Assembly: GCA_030529305.1 (NCBI GenBank)
Contig: JAUMXD010000001.1
Coordinates: 1 to 53,956 of the forward strand
Origin: Allobrachymonas sp.
Lineage (GTDB): Bacteria > Pseudomonadota > Gammaproteobacteria > Burkholderiales > Burkholderiaceae
Reading direction: 5' to 3'
Length of the DNA: 53,956 bases
This document shows positions 37,208 through 44,712 of the stretch, piece by piece (positions within the stretch are counted from its first letter, which is position 1; each line of letters begins with the position of its first letter). The notes below the pieces were generated by a model that saw only the letters and a list, made by a program, of their open reading frames with translations, did no database searches and was not told where the DNA came from. The position numbers and the translations under genes were made by a program.

Positions 37208-37590
37208 GTCCGCTCCTTTCCAATCATGTGCCAAATGCAGCTGTGCAGCTGCATGCTGCTGCCATTGTCATCATTCACCGTGATGATGTAGGCCCGCCAT
37301 GTGTTGACAGTGCTTCAAGAGAAATCAAGCTTATGTCAGGCAAAACCAGCTTCAACACGATCTGGCGTTGTCGTCCATCACAAACACTGCCAAGCTGAGA
37401 AATGGCAAATTCACTCAGCAACGGCGTAACTGCAAGCGCTATAGCCTATGAGCAAGGAATGGCTGACGCAAGGCACATCTCGCCAATCTGCCGCTCAAAC
37501 GTTCGGTAAGTACCACCGCTTGAGTGCCCCCATCACCAACCGCACCAATCACGCGCGCTCAAAAGTCGGGGCCAGCGTCAACTGCTGCTA
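37208..37590. other. 383-base gap between gpsA and the deacylase gene
   Basis: Contains the palindrome at 37235-37254 and a bulged inverted repeat CATCATTCAC / GTGATGATG near 37269-37288. No coding region or clear terminator for gpsA. Confidence 0.4.
37235..37254 (-). promoter_or_regulatory. Operator-like palindrome upstream of the deacylase gene
   Basis: ATGCAGCTG-TG-CAGCTGCAT: two 9-base arms with a 2-base centre, 28 bases before the start codon. The symmetry and position suggest a binding site for a dimeric regulator; no regulator gene is adjacent. Confidence 0.4.
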
Positions 37591-38679
37591 TCACCTGTCG
37601 TTTTCTGCCCGCGCATCGCGCCCCATGAGTTGATGCGCAGCTTGGGTAGCTGTCAATTGCCCATCCAACAGGGCCACCACACAGCGTGTGATGGGCATGT
37701 CGATATGCAGGGCTTCGGCCCGAGCCAGCACGGTGCGGGCGCAGTACACGCCTTCGGCCACATGGCCCAAAGTGTCAACGGCTTGCTGCGCTGTCAGCCC
37801 CTGCGCCAGCAGCAGGCCCACCCGGCGGTTGCGGCTCAGGTCGCCCGTGGCAGTGAGCACCAAATCACCCATGCCGCTCAAGCCCATGAAGGTTTTTTCT
37901 TCAGCCCCCAGTGCCCGGCCAAAGCGGGTCATCTCTGCCAGGCCACGGGTCAGCAAGGCGGCCCGTGCATTCAGCCCAGGGCAAGCCAACGCAGCTTCGC
38001 TTGCAGCCCCTGTCGATGCAGCTGTGGCAGCGGCACGCTCGGCCAAGCCATCGAGCACGCCAGCCGCAATGGCCATGACGTTTTTCACTGCCCCACCCAC
38101 CTCCACGCCCACCCAGTCGCTGCTGGTGTAGAGGCGCACCATGCCGCCATGCACAGCCTGCACAGTGGTTTGGCAAACCCGCTCGTGCGGGCTGGCCACC
38201 ACCATGGCAGTGGGTTGATTACGAGCCACTTCCTGCGCAAAGCTGGGGCCGCTAAGCACACCGGCTTGCAGCTCCGGCGCCACTTGCGCCATTACTTCGT
38301 GCGGCAGCAGTCCATAGTCCGCACCGGGCTGCACGGCCTCAAAACCTTTACACAGCCACACCACGGGCTGCTGCACATGCCGCAGGGCCACGAGTTGGTG
38401 GCGCAGCCCCGCCACAGGGCAGGCCAACAGCACCAAATCGCTGTCAGCCACATCTGCCGCCTGGGCCGTGCCCGCGTGCACATGCACGCTATCGGGAAAG
38501 CTTATGCCGGGCAGATAGCGCTCGTTCACACGGTTTTGCTGCATGGCGGCAGCCACTTCCGGTTCGCGCGCCCACAGATGCACCACATGGCGACGCGCCA
38601 ATTGCAAAGCCATGCCTGTGCCCCAGGCGCCTGCGCCCAAAACGGCGATCTTCATCGGTACGGATGCTTGATTGGTCAT
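37591..38679 (-). CDS. gpsA: Glycerol-3-phosphate dehydrogenase [NAD(P)+] GpsA
   Basis: Reduces dihydroxyacetone phosphate to sn-glycerol 3-phosphate for phospholipid synthesis. It has 362 residues. The NAD(P)-binding [14 protein letters not shown] lies at the N-terminus; [10 protein letters not shown], the catalytic lysine region [13 protein letters not shown] and [15 protein letters not shown] follow. An Ala-rich insertion after the catalytic lysine ([16 protein letters not shown]) makes it slightly longer than average. The start may be the ATG at 38679 or MKIAVLG at 38655; neither has a good ribosome site on this strand. secB and grxC upstream are standard neighbours in this order. Confidence 0.93.
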   Translation of the reverse strand: MTNQASVPMKIAVLGAGAWGTGMALQLARRHVVHLWAREPEVAAAMQQNRVNERYLPGISFPDSVHVHAGTAQAADVADSDLVLLACPVAGLRHQLVALRHVQQPVVWLCKGFEAVQPGADYGLLPHEVMAQVAPELQAGVLSGPSFAQEVARNQPTAMVVASPHERVCQTTVQAVHGGMVRLYTSSDWVGVEVGGAVKNVMAIAAGVLDGLAERAAATAASTGAASEAALACPGLNARAALLTRGLAEMTRFGRALGAEEKTFMGLSGMGDLVLTATGDLSRNRRVGLLLAQGLTAQQAVDTLGHVAEGVYCARTVLARAEALHIDMPITRCVVALLDGQLTATQAAHQLMGRDARAENDR

Positions 38680-39043
38680 GGCAAAGGAGGTGTGAAAAGG
38701 CGCTGGATGGAGAGAACAATTGGGAAACTTGCTGCACCGGCAACGGCTTCAGGCGCGATCTGGACTGATTCAGAGCTTTGCAAAAACCGTTTGCGGCAGC
38801 CATGAAAAACCACGCGGCCCGTTACAGCCATCAAAAGCGATGCTCTAGTGGCTTTTTTGAAAACCGTAAATGCTTCGGCGTGGAAGCCAGCCAATTACCC
38901 AAAAGGTAGAGAAATGCACTGCGTGCGCCTGCCGCAGTGCAAACAAGTAAGCCACGATTGTTTAGGCGGCGCAACCGACGGTACACCGAGACCGCTTGCC
39001 TCTGCTGGATGGCATTGGCGGGCGGCTCCCTCAAACAGCTGAT
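38680..39043. other. 364-base gap between secB and gpsA
   Basis: No gene supported. It holds an 8-bp hairpin GCACTGCG / CGCAGTGC (38916-38940) and an AAAAGC/GCTTTT hairpin with a 12-base loop near 38834-38857. Either could end secB transcription on the minus strand, though T tails are short. Confidence 0.4.
38916..38940 (-). terminator. Possible secB terminator hairpin
   Basis: Perfect 8-bp stem GCACTGCG / CGCAGTGC with a 9-base loop, followed on the minus strand by ATTTCTCTACC. A weak T run makes this uncertain. Confidence 0.35.
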
Positions 39044-39544
39044 TTATTGCACGGTCTGCTCGCCTTGAGCCGCATTGGCGGGCGGGCGCTGTTCGTACAT
39101 GGCCTGGAAGTTGATTTCACCCAAGTGCACAGGCGGGAAACCTGCGCGCTGAATCAGATCGGCCACGTTACCGCGCAAATAGGGGTAAACGATCTGCGGG
39201 CAAGCAATGCCCATGATGCGATCCATTTGATCAGCAGGCAGATTGCGCACTTCAAAAATGCCGCCCTGGCGCGCTTCGACCAGAAACAGGGTGCGATCCT
39301 TGATTTTGGTTTGCACCGTGGCCATGACCGTGACCTCGTAAACACCTTCGGCGATTTGCGAGGCCTCTACGCCGATCTGGATTTCAACGGTGGGCGTTTC
39401 CTGCTCCAGCAAAATGGCGGGGGAATTGGGCTGCTCCAGCGAGGCTTCTTTCAAATACACGCGCTGGATGTTGAACACCGCCTCTTGCTGGGCGTTGTCT
39501 GCAGAAGCGCTTTCTTGCTGGTCTTTTTTAACGTCGTCGGCCAT
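39044..39544 (-). CDS. secB: Protein-export chaperone SecB
   Basis: Tetrameric cytoplasmic chaperone that keeps preproteins unfolded and hands them to SecA. It has 166 residues. Family motifs are [41 protein letters not shown] and [20 protein letters not shown]. The ATG at 39544 gives the usual length; an in-frame start ten codons earlier is possible. A strong terminator between grxC and secB shows it has its own promoter, although it belongs to the rhodanese-grxC-secB-gpsA neighbourhood. Confidence 0.95.
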   Translation of the reverse strand: MADDVKKDQQESASADNAQQEAVFNIQRVYLKEASLEQPNSPAILLEQETPTVEIQIGVEASQIAEGVYEVTVMATVQTKIKDRTLFLVEARQGGIFEVRNLPADQMDRIMGIACPQIVYPYLRGNVADLIQRAGFPPVHLGEINFQAMYEQRPPANAAQGEQTVQ

Positions 39545-39663
39545 GATTTCACTTTCAGAAAAATTTTGAAACACGTATTATGACAGGCCATGCTCGTGCT
39601 TCAGCTTATCCCTACTTGCCTCAAGCGGCACTGCATCCAAGCCAGCGCCTGAAATAAAAAAAC

Positions 39664-39700
39664 AAAAGACCCAAGGGCCGAAAAACACCTTGGGTCTTTT
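39664..39700 (-). terminator. Strong intrinsic terminator after grxC
   Basis: Perfect 13-bp stem AAAAGACCCAAGG / CCTTGGGTCTTTT with an 11-base loop. On the minus strand it is followed by GTTTTTTTATTTC, a textbook T run. It ends the rhodanese-grxC unit before secB. Confidence 0.85.
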
Positions 39701-39762
39701 AACTGAGCCTTGGGGCCGAAGCTGCACAAACCAACAGCTGTGCCGTTCAGCCCACACCCCTA

Positions 39763-40023
39763 TCAGCTGCCTTGCAGCAGCGGCATCAGGCCACCGGCCT
39801 GATCCAGCGCGACCAGATCATCATGGCCGCCGACGTGGTGTTCACCAATGAAGATTTGCGGCACCGTGCGTCGGCCGGTGCGCTCCATCATCGCGGTGCG
39901 TGCGTCGGGGTCTTGGTCGATGCGGATTTCATTGAATTGCGTCACGCCGCGCGCTTGCAGCAATTGCTTGGCACGTGTGCAGTAGGGGCAAACGCCGGTG
40001 GAGTAGATGGTGACGGGTGTCAT
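39763..40023 (-). CDS. grxC: Glutaredoxin 3 (GrxC)
   Basis: Small dithiol oxidoreductase that uses glutathione to reduce disulfides and mixed disulfides. It has 86 residues, typical of Grx3. The active site is Cys12-Pro-Tyr-Cys15, with the TVPQIFIGEHHVGG cis-proline and GSH-binding segment. It lies 83 bases after the rhodanese gene and is probably co-transcribed with it. Confidence 0.94.
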   Translation of the reverse strand: MTPVTIYSTGVCPYCTRAKQLLQARGVTQFNEIRIDQDPDARTAMMERTGRRTVPQIFIGEHHVGGHDDLVALDQAGGLMPLLQGS

Positions 40024-40106
40024 TGTGTGCTTTCCTCAAAAATGAAACGGCAGCCTGCACATGCCTGCTGCCCAGTTCCCAAAAAAGCCTTAAAGGAACA
40101 AGTCCC

Positions 40107-40517
40107 TCATGCTGCCATGACCGGCATATTGGCTTTTTTCCAGGCCTCCATGCCCCCTGCAACCGAGTGGGCATTTTCATACCCCAGTTGCTGGGCCAGC
40201 TTCACGGCTTTAAGCGAACGCGCGCCCGACTCGCAGATGAATAGCACGGGCGCTTTCTTGTTCTTGACGGAGGTCGGCAGCTTGGCTTGCAGCTCAGCTA
40301 AAGGGATGTTTCTGGCCTGTACGGCACGCCCGCCTTCAAATTCCTGCGTCTCGCGCACATCCACCAAAATGGCTTTTTCGCGGTTCATCTGGCGCACGGC
40401 CTCGTTCAAATCCAGGCCTTGGCCGCTCACATCGCCCAGCAGCTGCGGAAAAGCCAGCAGCACGCCAGACCCCACGGCCAACAACACCCAGTACCAGTTG
40501 TTCATTACAAAAATCAC
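40107..40517 (-). CDS. Membrane-anchored single-domain rhodanese, GTG start
   Basis: Rhodanese-like sulfurtransferase. It has 136 residues from the GTG at 40517, which has AAGGA at good spacing. The resulting start (IFVMNNWYWVLLAVGSG) matches the N-terminal pattern of homologues, which have a membrane helix at about 8-25. An ATG four codons later is the alternative. The rhodanese domain has ILVDVRETQEFEGG and the active-site loop with Cys95 (CESGARS). Substrate unknown; the gene always seems to travel with grxC and secB in Burkholderiales, which suggests a redox or sulfur-transfer role (inference). Confidence 0.87.
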   Translation of the reverse strand: MIFVMNNWYWVLLAVGSGVLLAFPQLLGDVSGQGLDLNEAVRQMNREKAILVDVRETQEFEGGRAVQARNIPLAELQAKLPTSVKNKKAPVLFICESGARSLKAVKLAQQLGYENAHSVAGGMEAWKKANMPVMAA

Positions 40518-40561
40518 GTTTTTCCTTTCAAGGAACAAGTCCAGACAAATGGGCGCCATTC

Positions 40562-40567
40562 TAGAAT
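40562..40567 (+). promoter_or_regulatory. Possible gpmA -10 element
   Basis: TAGAAT in the intergenic region, 50 bases before the gpmA ATG, embedded in TCTAGA. No good -35 is visible; assignment is tentative. Confidence 0.3.
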
Positions 40568-40616
40568 ACGGCCCTTATCCGTTTTTCTTGTCTGTTTTGC
40601 CCTGTAGATTTTTGAT

Positions 40617-41360
40617 ATGCCTCAACTCGTACTGATCCGCCACGGTGAATCGACCTGGAACCTTGACAACCGCTTCACCGGCTGGAGCGATGTGGACCTG
40701 ACCCCCACCGGCGTGCAACAAGCCGTGGATGCCGGCCGCCTGCTGGACCAGGAAGGCTTTGCTTTTGACGTGGCTTACACCAGCGTGCTCAAGCGCGCCA
40801 TCCACACGCTGTGGCACACGCTGGATGCCATGGACACCCCTTGGCTGCCCGTGCACTGCCATTGGCAGCTCAACGAACGCCATTACGGCGCGCTGCAAGG
40901 ACTCAATAAAAGCGAAGTGGCCAAAAAATACGGCGACGAGCAAGTGCTGATCTGGCGCCGCAGCTACGACACGCCCCCGCCCGCCTTGCAAGCCGACGAT
41001 CCGCGCAGCGAGCGTGGCGACCGCCGCTATGCCGACCTGGCGCCCGAGCAAGTGCCGCTGACCGAGTGCCTCAAAGACACGGTGGCGCGCGTCATGCCGG
41101 TTTGGAACGATGCCATCGCCCCCGATCTGAAAGCGGGCAAGCGTGTATTGCTCGTGGCGCACGGCAACTCCATCCGCGCGCTGGTCAAGTATCTGGATGG
41201 CATTTCCGAACAAGACATCGTGGGCTTGAACATTCCCAATGGCATTCCGCTGGTGTACGAGCTGGATGAGCAGCTCAAACCCATCAGCCACCGCTATCTG
41301 GGTGACGCGGCTGCCATCGAAGCCGCAGCGCAAGCCGTGGCCAACCAAGGCAAGAAGTAA
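40617..41360 (+). CDS. gpmA: 2,3-bisphosphoglycerate-dependent phosphoglycerate mutase
   Basis: Interconverts 3- and 2-phosphoglycerate in glycolysis and gluconeogenesis through a phosphohistidine. It has 247 residues. The catalytic [10 protein letters not shown] has His9, and it also shows [38 protein letters not shown] and the C-terminal [14 protein letters not shown]. It is divergent from the rhodanese gene and followed by a good terminator. fba and fbp, also of central carbon flow, lie further right. Confidence 0.96.
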   Translation: MPQLVLIRHGESTWNLDNRFTGWSDVDLTPTGVQQAVDAGRLLDQEGFAFDVAYTSVLKRAIHTLWHTLDAMDTPWLPVHCHWQLNERHYGALQGLNKSEVAKKYGDEQVLIWRRSYDTPPPALQADDPRSERGDRRYADLAPEQVPLTECLKDTVARVMPVWNDAIAPDLKAGKRVLLVAHGNSIRALVKYLDGISEQDIVGLNIPNGIPLVYELDEQLKPISHRYLGDAAAIEAAAQAVANQGKK

Positions 41361-41421
41361 AAAAACAAGCGCGCTGCCCAGTAGCGAAAAGTAGCAAAAA
41401 GCAGCAAGACCACATCACCGC

Positions 41422-41460
41422 CCGCTCCAGCCTTTTACAGAGGCTGGCCGAGCGGTTTTT
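41422..41460 (+). terminator. Terminator after gpmA
   Basis: Two-part stem: outer CCGCTC / GAGCGG, inner CAGCC / GGCTG, followed directly by TTTTT. It ends gpmA 60 bases after its stop and isolates ctpA. Confidence 0.8.
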
Positions 41461-41550
41461 GTGATGAAAGTGTATAGTGCGGCGCTGTATGCAATCACAC
41501 GGATATACGTGCGATCAGGCGCAAACAGGCGATCAGAAAGGTCAATCTCA

Positions 41551-43092
41551 ATGGGTTCGAAATGGAAAACGGCTGGCTGGGTCGGCGCAGGCGTTGTAGC
41601 AGGCGCACTGGCCACTGTATCGGTGCAAACGCTGGCCCGCGGCAATGCCACGCCCTTGCCCCTGCAAGAGTTGCAGCAGCTCGCCGCTGTGTACGGCATG
41701 ATCAAAAGCAGCTACGTTGAATCGACAGACGACAAGAAGCTGATCACCGACGCCATCTCGGGCATGGTGTCGGGCCTGGATCCGCACTCGCAGTACTACG
41801 ACAAAAAAGCCTTTAAAGAATTCAAAGAAGAAACCACCGGCAAATTCGTGGGTGTGGGCATCGAAATCACCCAAGAAGACGGCCTGATCAAGATCGTTTC
41901 GCCCATTGAAGGCTCCCCCGCCGACAAAGCAGGCCTCAAGGCCGGTGACATGATCACCCGCATCGACGACAAGGCCGTGCGCGGCATGTCGGTGAGCGAC
42001 GCCGTCAAGCGCATGCGCGGCAAAGCCAATACACAAGTCGTGCTCACCATTTGGCGCCGCGACGAAAGCCGCACTTTCCCCGTCACCATCACCCGGGCCG
42101 AAATCCGCACCCAATCGGTGCGCGTGAAAATGGTCGAGCCCGATTACGCTTGGGTGCGCATCACCCAGTTCCAGGAACGCACGGTTGAAGACTTCGCCAA
42201 GAAAGTGGGCGATTTGCTGCGCGCCAACCCCAATACCAAGGGCATGGTGCTGGATCTGCGCAACGACCCCGGCGGCCTGCTGGATGCGGCCATCGCCATC
42301 TCGGCGGCCTTTTTGCCCGAGAACGTGACCGTCGTCTCGACCAAGGGCCAGATCGACAACAGCAACGCCGTATACAAGGCCCGCCCCGAAGACTATCTGC
42401 GCGGCCTGCTCGCCAAAGACCCCATGAAGGGCCTGCCGCCACAGATCAAAAACATGCCGCTGGTGGTGCTGGTGAACGAAGGATCGGCCTCGGCCAGCGA
42501 AATCGTGGCCGGCGCCCTGCAAGACCACAAGCGCGCCATCATCATGGGCCGGCAAACATTCGGCAAGGGCTCGGTGCAATCGGTGCGCCCGCTCGGCCCC
42601 GAAACCGGGCTGAAGATCACCATCGCCCGCTACTACACGCCCAATGGCAAATCGATTCAGGCCACCGGCATCGTGCCCGACGTGATGCTGGATGAAACCG
42701 AAGGCGGCAACCTCTATTCGGCCCTGCGCGAACGCGAAGCCGACCTGGAGCAGCACATCACCAACGGCCAGCAAGACGAGAAGCCCGACCCCGAGCGCGA
42801 AAAGCAGCGCGAAGAGGCGCTGAAAAAGCTCGAAGAAGCCAGCAAGGCCGACCCCAAGAGCGTGCGCCTGCCCGAATTTGGCAGCGAAAAAGACTTTCCG
42901 CTGATTCAGGCGCTGAACCAACTCAAGGGCTTGCCGGTGCTTGCCAGCAAAACCCAGAAGGTGCGCAAGGCCGAAAAAGACGAGAAAGCCGAAACCGCTG
43001 CTGAGGACAAAGAATCCAGCACAGACAAAGGGAAAAGCAAAGGCAAAGTGAAGCAGCCGACCCAGCCAGCCTCGCAACCACAAAAGCCCTGA
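41551..43092 (+). CDS. ctpA: C-terminal processing protease (S41A family)
   Basis: Periplasmic serine protease of the tail-specific (Prc/CtpA) type. It has 513 residues from the ATG at 41551 (AAAGG 8-12 bases upstream). The N-terminal hydrophobic segment at about 8-28 is a signal or anchor. The PDZ domain spans about 90-175 (GKFVGVGIEITQEDG, GSPADKAGLKAGDMI). The protease domain carries the Ser314/Lys339 dyad in NEGSASASEI and QTFGKGSVQ; the 25-residue distance matches E. coli Prc. The last 50 residues are Lys/Glu-rich and disordered. The open frame continues upstream to 41461 but those codons lie in the gpmA terminator region. Confidence 0.92.
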   Translation: MGSKWKTAGWVGAGVVAGALATVSVQTLARGNATPLPLQELQQLAAVYGMIKSSYVESTDDKKLITDAISGMVSGLDPHSQYYDKKAFKEFKEETTGKFVGVGIEITQEDGLIKIVSPIEGSPADKAGLKAGDMITRIDDKAVRGMSVSDAVKRMRGKANTQVVLTIWRRDESRTFPVTITRAEIRTQSVRVKMVEPDYAWVRITQFQERTVEDFAKKVGDLLRANPNTKGMVLDLRNDPGGLLDAAIAISAAFLPENVTVVSTKGQIDNSNAVYKARPEDYLRGLLAKDPMKGLPPQIKNMPLVVLVNEGSASASEIVAGALQDHKRAIIMGRQTFGKGSVQSVRPLGPETGLKITIARYYTPNGKSIQATGIVPDVMLDETEGGNLYSALREREADLEQHITNGQQDEKPDPEREKQREEALKKLEEASKADPKSVRLPEFGSEKDFPLIQALNQLKGLPVLASKTQKVRKAEKDEKAETAAEDKESSTDKGKSKGKVKQPTQPASQPQKP

Positions 43093-43426
43093 TTCATTCA
43101 GGTCTGGCTGGCCAAGCCAGAGCTGCAACCCCAGCTCTGGCAGCGCATTATCCAAGGTGCCGTGGCACAGTGAGCGCTGTCAGCCTGTGGAATTTGCCGA
43201 CTCTTTGACTCTTGGATAAGCTGGCGCTTGAATGAGCTTGCTTTGGCAAGGTCAGCAGGGTCACCAAGCTCAAGCGTGATCGCAGCAATGCGTCACAGCC
43301 ATCAAACTGCTGGCCCCAATGATCTTTAACCGTTACGCTTTTTGGGCATAGCGGCCTCATACAGACGGCAGGCAACTCCCTGCCCCGATTCACACTCATT
43401 TCAACCCACATTACAGGAAGACTTTC
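43093..43426. other. 334-base gap between ctpA and prfB
   Basis: Contains a 10-bp hairpin after ctpA (43116-43141) and a 9-bp inverted pair TTATCCAAG (43148-43156) / CTTGGATAA (43211-43219). No gene recognised. A prfB promoter must lie here but I cannot assign hexamers with confidence. Confidence 0.45.
43116..43141 (+). terminator. Hairpin after ctpA
   Basis: Perfect 10-bp stem GCCAGAGCTG / CAGCTCTGGC with a 6-base loop, 23 bases after the ctpA stop. No T run follows, so it may be a weak or Rho-assisted terminator or an RNA-stability element. Confidence 0.45.
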
Positions 43427-44531
43427 ATGGAAGCCGAACGCATCAACTCCATTGGCAACACGCTCGACGATCTGCGCACGCGCACCGAAGACTTACGGAG
43501 GTATCTTTGACTACCCTGGCAAAGCCGATCGTTTAAGAACCGTCAACGCCGCACTCGAAGACCCTGCCGTCTGGAACGACCCGAAAAAAGCCCAGGAGCT
43601 GGGCAAAGAGAAAAAGTCGCTCGACGGCGTAGTGGTGGTACTTGATGAGCTAGCGCGCGAAATTGCCGACAACGCCGAGCTGTACGACATGAGCCGTGAA
43701 GAAGGCGACGAGGCCACCCTCGAAGCCATCGAAACGGAAATCGCCCCGCTGACCGAACGCATCGAAACGCTGGAGTTTCGCCGCATGTTCAACCAGCCGG
43801 CCGACCCCAACAACTGCTTCATCGACATTCAGGCCGGCGCTGGTGGCACCGAAGCCTGCGACTGGGCCAGCATGCTGCTGCGCCAGTACGTGAAGTACGC
43901 CGAGCGCAAAGACTTCAAGGTCGAAATCCAGGAAGAAACCCCCGGCGACGTGGCCGGCATCAAAAGCGCCAGCCTCAAGATCGAAGGCGAATACGCCTAC
44001 GGCCTGCTGCGCACCGAAACCGGCGTGCACCGCCTGGTGCGCAAAAGCCCCTTCGATTCGTCCGGCGGGCGGCACACCAGCTTTGCCAGCATCTTCGTCT
44101 ATCCGGAAATTGATGATTCGATCGAAATCGACATCAATCCGGCCGACGTGCGCACCGACACCTACCGCGCCAGCGGTGCGGGCGGCCAGCACATCAACAA
44201 GACCGATTCGGCCGTGCGCCTCACGCACATTCCCAGCGGCATCGTGGTGCAGTGCCAGGACAGCCGCAGCCAGCACAGCAACCGCGACGTGGCCTGGCAG
44301 CGCCTGCGCGCCCGCCTGTACGACTTTGAAATGCGCAAACGCATGGAGGCCCAGCAGCAGCTCGAAGCCAGCAAAAGCGATGTGGGCTGGGGCCACCAGA
44401 TCCGCAGCTACGTGCTCGACAACAGCCGCATCAAGGATTTGCGCACCAACGTCGAAATCAACAACACGCAAAAAGTGCTCGACGGCGACCTGGACGCCTT
44501 CATCGAAGCCAGCTTGAAGCAAGGCGTTTGA
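43427..44531 (+). CDS. prfB: Peptide chain release factor 2 with programmed +1 frameshift
   Basis: RF2 reads UGA and UAA stops and triggers peptide release. Synthesis needs a +1 shift. The first frame starts at ATG 43427 and meets TGA at 43508-43510 after 27 codons; after slipping at CTT the ribosome continues at 43509 to the stop at 44531, giving 367 residues. The anticodon-like SPF is at 207-209 and the catalytic GGQ at 252-254, both two residues beyond E. coli numbering. The residue equivalent to E. coli 246 is Ala, the common form. A frame starting at 43452 is a fragment of the second frame only. lysS does not follow; pepN does. Confidence 0.97.
43497..43511 (+). promoter_or_regulatory. 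prfB programmed frameshift signal
   Basis: Internal Shine-Dalgarno GGAGG (43497-43501), three bases, then CTT TGA C. This is the canonical autoregulatory site: low RF2 makes the ribosome pause at the in-frame UGA and shift +1. Confidence 0.95.
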
Positions 44532-44712
44532 TCGCCCAGCCGGGCTTGCTCTGCCGCGTGCAGCAGCAAGCCCTTTTCTTTGCATCTAATATTCAGCCAC
44601 CTATCCGGCAACGGCATCTGGCCCACGTTCAATCACAACTGATCGGCCAAGCATTCAACGTGCCTGCCCCGCCCTTGCCTGAAACCGACTACACCCCAAA
44701 AAGGAAACCGCC

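Noticed and set aside
38685..38805. AAAGGAGGTG followed by a 32-codon plus-strand frame between gpsA and secB
   Set aside because: The spacing from the purine run to the ATG (about 16 bases) is too long and the peptide has no recognisable character. Likely chance.
38831..39034. 67-codon minus-strand frame in the secB-gpsA gap
   Set aside because: No ribosome site and no family resemblance. Overlaps two hairpins, better read as non-coding.
41548..43155. 535-codon minus-strand open frame opposite ctpA
   Set aside because: Shadow frame. ctpA has intact catalytic Ser/Lys and PDZ motifs on the plus strand.
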